A stretch of DNA of 64,000 nucleotides from Xestospongia bergquistia (Eukaryota; Porifera; Demospongiae; Haplosclerida; Petrosiidae). The notes under the pieces are model-generated. The model did not search any database. It worked only from the letters and a program-made list of their open reading frames with translations, and had not been told where the DNA came from. Position 1 is the stretch's first letter; the number at the start of each line of letters is the position of its first letter. Both the position numbers and the translations under genes were made by a program. Positions 54,051 to 64,000 of this stretch are shown here, in pieces. The stretch lies in the NCBI GenBank assembly GCA_963965975.1, contig OZ014421.1, positions 2,469,001-2,533,000 of the forward strand, written 5' to 3'.

Positions 54051-57000
54051 GACACTAGCAACATCACTTTACTTATGTATCAGGAATACTCAGTATAACC
54101 AATTTAACATACAGTTAGGACAGTACTTTTAACATGTTCTGTTGTGATATCATTGGCTTTGAAGTATAGTGTTATAGATGTTCAATATCGGCAGAACAAT
54201 CTTCAACTGCTTGGTTGAAAGACTCTATTTTGCTGTGGACTGACATCAGATATATGAAAAGTTTATAACCTTATCATCAAATATAGTATGATTGTAAATG
54301 TTATGCCATCAAACAACAATTCATTTAACAAGTTAACAAACATGAAGATTAGACATGATACAAGTATAAAAGAGAGATAGGCAACACAAGAGCAAAGTCA
54401 AGTATAACACCCAAAAATATTTCTTTAACTACAGTAAAAACTCCACCCCATTCAATTATAAAGCTCAATAATTACCTCTGTGTCAGACAGTAATAATAAA
54501 GAATCAGAAAAAAAGTAGTGATACACGTATGTAGAGTATAACTTGAGAGATATTTTTTAAACCAGCACCTTAGATTACCTGTCATAATGATTTTCAGTAG
54601 TAGTTACAGTAACTTGGAAGGTTATTTTAGTACTTGGACTCTCATTAATACAATACTAATAATAAAGATAATTCCCTAAAACAGAAGAAATATGGCTGAG
54701 AGCTCTCATAGAACTTAATTCACTGGTGGATATTTTTATAGATATTCTGATGGGATGATGATGAGGTATTTCTGAACCAGTTTTACTTTGAAAGTAGTAA
54801 TGATGAATTTTTAGATTATGATGAATAGGTCTGGCATGAGATAAACAGTGATATGATTTAAAACAGTTATAAAATAGAATTACAAATTGATAAGCTATCT
54901 GATTTTTGAGAAAATCTGATAGACATAAGATAGGACAGGTAGCATTCACAAAACATGAAACCACTTTTATCTATTACATAATGGTCATCATTTATAATCA
55001 GCATTGTTTAATCATGTCGTATTGTGAAACATAAATTATTGCCATCTGACTATAATTATTTTTACATTTTGTCAGATTTTTTAAATTCCTTATATTAGCT
55101 GGATAGTCGCAGTACTATTTTCTTATTAAATGTGTTATTATTCATTTACAAAGAACTTGATGACACATTAATTAATCATTTGAGTCATAATGACGATACT
55201 TTTGTAATTACGATGAAGGAAATATGGAAGTTCTTAGATGAAAACAGGGATCACTCTCTTTTTGTTTGAATACCAATCACTAAAAAAAAGAATTGGTGGA
55301 TTAGTAAATTGTTGTTGTATTAGTAATTGTTGTTGTGAGGTATTTTTTTAGAAATAACTTCATTTTGAACTAATAATTTGTAATTACGAAACTTTAGATG
55401 TGTACAATAGCATAATCTCTTAAAAATTACATATTTCTTTTTTAGCTATGGATACATGCATGTCCTCATAACATTTAGATTGCACAGTTTACATACATGC
55501 AATGCAATCAAAATTATTCTTGTAAATATAATAAAATTAAAATAATTATCATATCTTCCTCTCATTCTACATGACTAAAAGGACAGATAATAAGAAATCA
55601 TGTAACATAGTGTCATATCTGACTATTATATGACTATGTAACAATTTCTGTAATACCTTTGTCTTTAATTAAGGCATTATATTATAAATGAGTAACTATA
55701 ACTTGAAATATGTGTGCACAATTACAAGTCTTTTTAACAGACACAGTATCTAATTTGATTAACTGTTATACTTATTTGTGGACATAATTATTATTTGTCT
55801 TTCCTACACACACTTGTAGAATTATTATGTCTTCCTTACATCATTTACTATTTTAAAAAAAGTAATAGTACATGATTTCACATACTCAATCAGACACTTG
55901 CAATGTTAATTGATTTGTCTATTCTTTAAAAGATCTTAGCCATGATTACAAGTACATTAAAAGCAGACAAACAAAATACATGTATATAAATAACAAATCA
56001 ACACAATCATTATATTTATAGGCAAATTCCATGCATTTTAACAATGCTATATTGTTAATAATTTGGAATAAGAAACTAAAGGGAACAAATTTGTTACTAT
56101 TAAAAGAATTATGGAATTTTGTAATGTGAAGAAGCTATTATCATTAGTTTCAAAAATCCTTAAAGAGGGGAATATACTAGGAATAGATTATATAATCATT
56201 AAATCTGATTAAATATCATTAGAGATATGTTTGATGTCTACTGCTTTATACTTTTAATTTAATGCTTGCCATTTATCAGATTTTTTTCTACATGACTCGT
56301 TAGTAGTATGTGAGTGTTGATTTTACAAGAAAAGAATAAAAATGTTTAGAGGTATATTGTCGCAATGCAAAATCAGACCTGAACTCTGAGATGTCAGCCC
56401 AAGATGAGGCTGACAGCTTAGATTAAACTAAGGATGAAGATGTGATACTTCTATACATCAAGATGTCATACTATATATGATATATTCTCTACAGTTTACA
56501 ACAGAAGCCCATATGAAAAACAAGGCAGGTCATACACCTGGTTATTACTCACAAACTATGTAGCACTGTGTGAATGTTTTGTACTTTATCGCATATAAAA
56601 TCTGAGATGAGCACACTTTGAGTGATTAAAATAAATTTTTGTTGCTATATTGTAAATATGATATATTGTTTATAGTTTACAACAGGAGATCATAATATTT
56701 GCAAGATGGGAGCATGCAGATCCTACTCAAATTATTACTTCTCATGCTTCTGTTATTTCAGAGTTATTACTATTTTTAAACCATACAAAAGTCATGTCCA
56801 CACATATAAACATGTCCACTGCTAGATCTTCCATCATAGCTGCCAAATTCTGTAGCTTGACTCTGTTTCAGTATATCAGTAAATATATATTAATTTTTTT
56901 TCTTGTCAATAAAAAGTTTAGTTCAGAATAGTCCATGGACAACAATTGTGTGGATGAAAATTCACGAGTCATCTAAAACTACTAACAGCTCTAAATGTGC

Positions 57001-57990
57001 AAAAATTCAATTTATAAAACGGAATTGTTAGTGTGGGCGTTATGAGCTGCATTATTGTATATGATATGATGGAATACCAACAAACTAATACACTATTGAT
57101 CTAGTTTTAACAAGATTACTTGTTGGCTACTAAAATTATTAATAAATTCCAACGTGCATTTATAAATATCTGTTATTATTATTTATTATAGCATTACAAA
57201 TCGTAAGCACAAATTAAATATGCATAAACTTGTTAGTTTTGACACAAACGGCTCCCTATAATCTGTACGTATAATTATGATGTACATTTCACACATTTCA
57301 TTGTTAATATTATCAATATTCACACTATTACTATATAGTATTGTCTATTCGTCTGATAACTTATATCACACTACCACTATGTAAACTGACATAGAATTAG
57401 GAAGGATGTGGTTGACAATATAATTGTTCTAATATAATAGAATGACTCATTTTGATTTGTTTTTTCAGCTGCTCCAATAATAAAAATACAGCACATGTAG
57501 TATGTGGAGCTTTTTATACCAAGACATACATAAACATATGAGTAAATAACAAATTAAAAAGCAGAACTTTATGAATTTATAGTATAATGACATAATAAAA
57601 TACAATATGAATTTTAATAATAGCTTCTACTTATATTGCAGCATAGAGGAGAATAATAGTTCATCTTAAAAAATTAAAATTAATAACAAAGATGGCAGAG
57701 TGTGCTGACAGAATTAAAGAGTCAAGTCACTTAAAAGAATGTGAAGTTGAACTGTCACCATTATCTAACTAAGTGTTGATGCTTTCATGTACATCCTCAC
57801 AGAACCACTTATAGATCAATTCCTCCAAATACAGCTATAAATACCAGTCCACCTGAGAAAAAAAAGATTAACTGATGAAAGAGAACATATTATTAATAAA
57901 AACATTTATAGTAACAGCTATGAATGTAAAGTACTACAAAAACTTTAGCTGAAATTACATTGATAATATCAATGTATGATAATATCAGAG
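54050..57990. other. AT-rich region with scattered copies of main-gene intron sequence
   Basis: 54300-54470 resembles 36160-36320, and 55540-55660 resembles 41390-41520. A decayed frame on the plus strand at about 55120-55268 reads YKELDDTLINHLSHNDDTFV, ITMKEIWKFLDENR, then stops. I cannot name it. Nothing else is seen. Confidence 0.4.
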
Positions 57991-58640
57991 AAAAATAAGG
58001 AATACAGAGGAAAATAATGAACACAGTTCACACATCAAGGTATTAAGGTAGTGTATGTACAGATTTTAAACAGTTGACTAACAAAATATACATTATAGAT
58101 TTGTAGGAAAACTGTTCTAGCACAACTAGTATTAGTAGAGATAGAATGTTATTACGCGAAAATACCTCAATTATGGATTAAGTGCAAAAATTCATGGTAC
58201 TGTTAATGAGCTTCCTCATAACACATATACCACTGAATAGTTAAGGATATTGTCACTTTTATAAGAAACTATGCTGAGACTCATGGCATACTACTAGGGA
58301 GAATTCCTGGTTACAAAAAGAATAGATATACAAATTCTATCCACTTACATGAGAGAGAACAGCACCGAATGATCTCATTTGTGCTAACGAACCATCAACA
58401 AGAGACATAGCTGGGTATGTGGCTTCCTCATCATCACTTGGAAACCTTTGTTCATCATATCAGTATTACTAAACTGAGATTTGGTCTCTTGTTAGGTATG
58501 TTGGAGAAATTCACTTGTTATTAGTCAGGATATAAATTCATCCAATCTCATAAACTATAGACAAAGTCAAAAGATAATATAATAACAGTAATAATGAATA
58601 ATTTACTGTAGATCATTGATTAATATAGTAGTACTGTCAC
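57990..58640 (+). pseudogene. Second DUF7869-type remnant
   Basis: The segment follows 49895-50500 base by base with many changes: ACACAGTTCA(C/T)(A/G)CATCAAGG, then GATTTGTAGGA, GGGAGAATTCCTGGTTACAA (compare GGGAGAATCCCTGGTTATAA), and TAGATCATTGATT. Frames are closed by numerous stops. It ends shortly before the TIR element at 58662, which may have inserted next to or into it. Confidence 0.6.
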
Positions 58641-58871
58641 TTAAAGCTATTATATTTTACAAAGTGACTATTTTTACAGGTCCATAAACTGTTATTTTTA
58701 TGGCGAACTGAAACCACGCCTCTAACACACCCAGAAACAATTATTGATGACTGACGGGTCAAGAATTTTATTTGTTAGACGACCTAAGTAGTGCTCTAAA
58801 GCTAAGGGAGGAACATACTTGTGTTACTTTATATACTAGAAGTTCGAAAACTGTAGCAGCTACTCGTAAAC

Positions 58872-60551
58872 ATGCTCTTAAGTGCCAATTTTAGGATAGC
58901 CAGAATTGAATTATGTCTGTCTACATGGTGGTCGACAATATGTGTCGCAGTCCAAGGGCAAAAGGAAGTTCTTAGAGGTATGACAAGGACCAAATGCTAT
59001 TATAGTGCACTTATACTATTGATCAACATAGTTTGTAGTTCATATAAATGTGTATGTATGTATGTATGTACATGTATGTATTAATATTATTTTTTTATTG
59101 TTTTTAGTACGTTTTTGAAAGATTGCCCATTTGTCATTAAAGTGAGAATGTCACCTGATGAAATTTTTTTTTATTTAAGAAATTTGTGTGGAGCATAATC
59201 ATAGCTTGTCAAGGTAAGTACTATGCAAATTATTCAATGATTATAGTTATTATTTAGGAAGCATTTAGGTATACCAAAGCAAAGACACTTGGATTTAGAA
59301 ATGATAAAGAGTGCTGAATATGTTCTAAACTTAAAACCAAATAAGAAAATTGTTCAGAATCATTTTCTCAGTAGTACTGGAAAGGGAACTACAATGAAGA
59401 TATGCACAATATAACTGCAAAGTTAAAGGTTCAGATTAAAAATAATTTTCAGGAATTAGTTGAAGAGATGAAAAAGTTAAAGGTACTTAATGCCTACGGT
59501 TAATAAAACTGATAAAATAACTAAGGCATGCACACTGGCACAAGATTTAGATCAACTACTATCAACTTGTGGTATAAAGGATTTTGAGGATGGTGTTAAG
59601 AAATTTCAATTTTTGAAAAGTATTTGTAAAATCAAGGGAAGAGAGTAAGGATTATAGAAATGCAAATAATAAAAGATAAGATACAATATAAGCATGTGGT
59701 AATAATTTACTGATTTGTATAGATGTTGATGTATGGGATAATGAGAATGACTATGATAGTGAGAATGTGTCTGAATCACCTATTCAAGATGAATTTGAAG
59801 ATGAGTTGCGTGATCAAAGTATTAATACAGATACAAATAGAGCTGATAATATGTTGAATAAAATGTGATTTATTATGTATGTACACGTATATTAATGTAT
59901 GCTATGTATGTATGTATGTATGTCCACTAGCATTTATTGTTATGCTTCTTTATCTTACTTTTGCCAGATATAGGAAACATTACTTTAGTGAAAATCCTAC
60001 CCAAGAGGCATAAAAGAGGATGGCCAAAAGGTGCTGGATTAACTAGAATTGGACTGCCAAAGAAAAAGAAAACTACTAAGTTAACTCCATTTATTAAGAA
60101 ATCTGAATGGGAAAAAATAAAAGGTATTTGTGCTGTGTGTTAACATTTTGATTCTCTGATATAAAGTGATGCTTTGTTGGCTAGTGGATGAAAATGTAGC
60201 AACTCAAGCATTGAACAAGGAGATCATTATCAAGGAGGATAAAGTGGAAGTTCAACCAGAAAAAGTGTCTATGAAGTGTTTATAAGATAATGTGTGTATT
60301 AATTTGATTAGAAAGTATTTTACATATGATGCTTGGAACCAAGCAGAAACACTGATGGATGTTATAAGAGAGAAAGGTTGTTGCATATGTTTATATGTTC
60401 TAAACCACTCAGTGATGGCAAAAGCATAGGATGTGATTGTTGCCTTGAATGGTATCACCTTGCTTGCATTGGATTGAAGAATCCTCCCAAGAAAAAGACT
60501 TGGTTTTGTAGACCATGTCATGTTAATGAACTTGAATTAAATAAAAACTAA
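58872..60551 (+). pseudogene. Transposon protein pieces ending in an AT-hook-like segment and partial PHD finger
   Basis: Pieces in order: about 59258-59395, LGIPKQRHLDLEMIKSAEYV then a stop; about 59722-59865, acidic, DVDVWDNENDYDSENVSESP; about 59969-60120, LPKRHKRGWPKGAGLTRIGL, then PKKKKTTKLTPF; and 60405-60551, SIGCDCCLEWYHLACIGLKN, KTWFCRPCH. The KRGWPKGAG part resembles an AT-hook (RGRP core changed to RGWP). The last is the C-terminal half of a PHD finger (CD.C..WYH..C....WFC..C). The first cysteines (FICSKP preceded by CCIC in another frame) lie across a frame break. I know this basic segment plus PHD finger order from transposon-derived proteins. The catalytic domain is not visible, so the superfamily stays open. 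Confidence 0.5.
59047..59077. repeat. (TATG)n microsatellite
   Basis: A short GTAT tetranucleotide run inside the TIR element. A similar one lies at about 59893-59925. Confidence 0.75.
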
Positions 60552-60785
60552 TATTGTGTATTTGAACTAAATAAGAACTAATATTTGAAATTTAAATTAG
60601 TCATGTTTAAAGCTATCCATTGTAAATTAATTTGCAATTCCCATGCATGCACTGTGTGCCATGAAGATACTGTGGCAACATTAGTACTGGCGGTCATGTT
60701 CCTAGGCATGTTAGAGGCGTGGTTTCCGTTTGCTATAAAAATAGCTAATGATTAATAGTTTATGAGCTTGTAAAAATAGTCACTT

Positions 60786-61702
60786 CATATACTTTATCTA
60801 GTAAACTCTAACCTTTAACTAATAAGACGTTTAAATTTATCAATAATGAGGTTGTTATTGTCGTGTAGCACCTATCTAATAAAGAGAGAATAGTACACAT
60901 AACCTTTGAATAATTTACTCACCACTCAGGCGTTGCTTAGTCATCTTTATCAATATGTCCCGAGGAGACCGTCTTTTTCTCAGTTAGCCTTCACGAGGCT
61001 TGTGGTTTAATCACGTGACATATGTCACATTATGCGGACATAGATTAGCCTCCGTGGTTACTTCGTGAGTTTAAAATCTTTTACATGTACAAGGGATACA
61101 TTATCTAGATATTAAAAAATGGATTGCACTGCTTAATCACTCTTATTTACATGAGATATGCAGTAATAATATCTGCTAACTTGAAGGTTGTGGTATTGAA
61201 CATTAATCACACAATTTCTATTGTGTCAGTAGTATAATTCTTTTTTGTCTACTCTGGTGTGGTCTACTAATCTGCATACTACTCCCAATTAGTTCAACAA
61301 TTAAATAAGTTTACACCAATTAAATATAGATGTTACATCTTGCATCATTTAACAGGTATAGATTGTTGTATCTTGCAAGTGTTTTTACTTATAGTACTTC
61401 AGAAAAAAAAATACATTGAAAAACTGGGAAGCATAAACAGGGTGCTGCTAATGTTGACCCCTACAAACATGATATGAGAGGAATTACTGACAAGTAATGT
61501 GACAGTGACTTTCATCAAAATATAAAGTTGTATCATTAAGATATTGATCAGTACTAGTTGATGGCAGGGTCATCCAGTACTCTGTGTTATATTTATATTT
61601 TCAATCATTAGCTCAATGAGATTATAAAAATCAAGGCCAACAGATTCATAACTATAGTATTATAATGTCTGCTCATGTCTGTCTATTTAGATGTAAGTAT
61701 AG

Positions 61703-61781
<79 letters not shown>

Positions 61782-64000
61782 ATTATTGTGTATATAAGTT
61801 GGATATTATAACAAAAGTCCCAAGATATCAAACAATGTACAAACTTTAACAGATTGCATCTACAGAATGCTTAGACATAATCATTACTACTTGGCAACTG
61901 TTCTTGTTTGTCATTCAATGTTGTTGATGTTTCTCACTTAATTAATAACACACATTATAACAAGTACTAGTAAATATATTATGTCTTTATTAATAAAAGG
62001 AACTTCTAGTCAATCTCTGTTTGATATTTGGAAAAATGAAGCAATTATAACAACTATAAAATCTATATGAACAATATATATATGTGCTTACCAGCAGCAA
62101 TCTATAGACATTGCAGTAGTGCTTAAGCCTTAAAGAGTTAATATGTAAAATGTAGTTTGTTTGTAGAAAGATGATTGCATATCGTGTATTACAAATGATG
62201 GCTTAAAACTCTCAAAGTAATAAACTGAAAAAAGAATTACACCTTTTAAATGTTATCAAAAGAGTAAAAAATATTTTATTAGTCTGTATAAGAACTTATT
62301 TGTAATGTTTTTAATGTTCATTATGTTGTAGCGATTGATAAAAAATGAAATAATGCTACTTTGCATGTCCTTTTACATCCTAGGAAGTTGGTTTTTTTTA
62401 AAAAGTAACCATCAAATAATGCTTAATACCCATATTGTTCATTACTTGGTAGTACAGCATTGTTAAGAAGATGAGTTATTATCTCCTCTGTACTGCTGGC
62501 AGTAGAAGCTACAGTAACATTCAAAATTCGTGGCTTTGCACATCATGTCATCACCCTATTAAATCGTAAATTCTCGTCCCAAATTGTCATTTACTCTGTA
62601 TGGCAATGTATGTTTTGGAAACTCCATGAAATACATGTACTGTTAGAACAACTGCTAAAAAATTCATATTTATGTTTAAATCACATTAGCACAATTACAT
62701 TGTTAACCATATCCTTCCTAGACATATATTAGTAGAAGTTGTTTAATTTTTATCAACAGACTAATAGGCAATACTAGTAGTGGGAGTGTTTGTACATTAA
62801 CAATATAAGACATATATCAAATATACATCATACTTGTAGTTTGAGTTTCAGGATCAAGTGAATATGTCTCTCAATATTAGTAGAATATAAGTTTATTTAT
62901 TTATTGTCCTGAATTTGAGTTTCAATGAGAAACACAATTGTTAAACATTTAGCTGACAATGCATTATTAGGTAAAGGCAAACAAATCCCACTCATTACCC
63001 AATATATAGTAATATTGTTTCAGTTAATTTTCCAGTTTTACACTTATCCATTCATTAATTCATAAATTCATCATACATTATCATATTTATGAACATTCAT
63101 CTGTATCCACTTATATCTAGTTATATTCAGTATAAAGAGACTACCTTTATAACTATCAATTATAATAATTATAGGATACTGTACACTGTCACTACTAAAA
63201 TAATGCAATGACTGAACTAACAGTTAGAGGTTCTATTAAGAGTAATCTCTGTCAAGGCAAACACTATATTTAATTCCTCAAACTTAAAATATACATATAC
63301 ATGTATAAGGGACTGTTGTAAGGTTCAACATACTACATACAATGTATTTTATATTACAAATATGTACATGTATTGATACTTAGTACACCAATAGCAATAT
63401 ACCATTTACAAATTGTATTGTTCTTGTATATACATACATGTATGGTAGTGTTATAGCTTTGCTAATATATGGTACCTTGATTATCTTCAGATTGGATATC
63501 ATCAATGATTACATAATATACTTTATCTCCATGTAAAAATAATAAAATTTAAAAGGTTATACATAATCATATGTAGGAGATACTGCATTATTATAAGTTA
63601 TTTGTAAAGGTTTGAAGTTGATGGTTGGCAAAAAACAACCTCACTAAAAAAAATTAAGCGTAAATCATATTAGACTAAGCTGTGTCTAATACAATTAGTA
63701 ATGAAGTTGGAAAATAAAGGATATGAAGGCCTTGACTGATGTATTTTTATCAGGTTATTATCTTGTGTTTTGGTTATCAAAAGTCCAAAAGAAGTTATGT
63801 TTGACCTTATGCATGTTGAAATAATAATGAGTTATATATGACAATTTCAAAAATTTATAATATACTCATATGGTACAAAACATAGTTATGCTACCAAACA
63901 TTTACCATGTACAGATTTCACTCATAGAGTATCTGTGCACAAGTACAGAATTTCCTGTCTAGTAATGAAGCTATTATTATGTACTGTACCAACATAGCAG
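60786..64000. other. AT-rich terminal region without a recognised gene
   Basis: 60786-61020 belongs to the repeat shared with 52150-52440. The rest is AT-rich intergenic or intronic sequence. I found no exon with family likeness on either strand. Confidence 0.45.
61708..61776. repeat. Compound (CT)n(TA)n microsatellite
   Basis: About 39 bases of CT repeat pass directly into about 30 bases of TA repeat. Confidence 0.9.

Larger units (their letters stand above)
58662..60785 (+). mobile_element. TIR DNA transposon (2.1 kb) with AT-hook and PHD-finger coding pieces
   Basis: The left end is AAGTGACTATTTTTACAGGT, CCATAAACTGTT, TATGGCGAACTGAAACCACG. The complement of the right end is AAGTGACTATTTTTACAAGC, TCATAAACTATT, TATAGCAAACGGAAACCACG. 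Both continue CCTCTAACA. So the TIRs exceed 60 bp with a few differences and one small indel. Flanks give no clear target duplication. Coding pieces inside run on the plus strand, so the element carried one gene and has since decayed. Confidence 0.75.

Noticed and set aside
54656-54964. A 102-codon minus-strand frame
   Set aside because: Low-complexity His/Ser/Tyr composition with no splice borders; more likely the shadow of a decayed plus-strand repeat.

Overview
The window looks like nuclear DNA from an invertebrate animal. It is very AT-rich, genes are split into short exons by GT..AG introns, and it is crowded with transposon remains and local duplications. Gene content (ankyrin-ROC-COR-death-domain protein, Ig-type and other membrane proteins, CCDC22-like and NUP98-like fragments, DUF7869-type transposons) resembles what I know of demosponge genomes such as Amphimedon. 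That assignment is inference from family content, not a database match.

Layout. 1-1.7 kb: decayed copy A of a single-pass membrane-protein gene (-). 2.0-2.7 kb: zinc-finger/hAT-like transposon remnant (-). 3.05-4.5 kb: truncated CCDC22-like gene (-), head to head with a truncated NUP98-like FG/GLEBS gene (+, 5.1-7.95 kb). 8.5-9.35 kb (+), 11.9-12.46 kb (-) and 13.4-13.7 kb (+): broken pieces of ROC-COR-death-domain relatives. 10.1-11.5 kb (-): Ig-domain and transmembrane receptor pieces. 15.8-21.3 kb: large inverted repeat around a spacer that holds a perfect 68-bp palindrome and a small TIR element with a RecQ-like helicase start. 21.5-25.4 kb: a few unassigned exon candidates. 25.4-28.08 kb: copies C and B of the membrane-protein gene; B is intact over three exons.

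28,138-47,503 (+) is the main gene. I rebuilt 14 exons with matching splice phases into one uninterrupted 1,176-residue reading frame: five ankyrin repeats, a ROC GTPase, COR, and two death domains. Its introns hold two short TIR elements, a RecQ-element relative and a decayed 5'-truncated Ty3/Gypsy element on the opposite strand. 48.1-53.6 kb: two partial copies of a multi-pass membrane protein (-) flank a nested foldback element and a decayed DUF7869-type transposon (+). 53.6-55.9 kb duplicates parts of the ankyrin gene, including a complete ankyrin exon. 58.0-60.8 kb: a second DUF7869-type remnant and a 2.1-kb TIR element encoding an AT-hook-like basic segment and a partial PHD finger. 61-64 kb: AT-rich, without a recognisable gene.

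The strongest biological theme is a putative innate-immunity or cell-death locus. A cytosolic ankyrin sensor with GTPase and paired death domains is transcribed away from a membrane-protein gene across a short shared promoter. That promoter, with its six-codon first exon, exists in duplicated copies, and scrap exons of the same family lie on both strands nearby. The domain calls rest on visible motifs; the immune role is inference.
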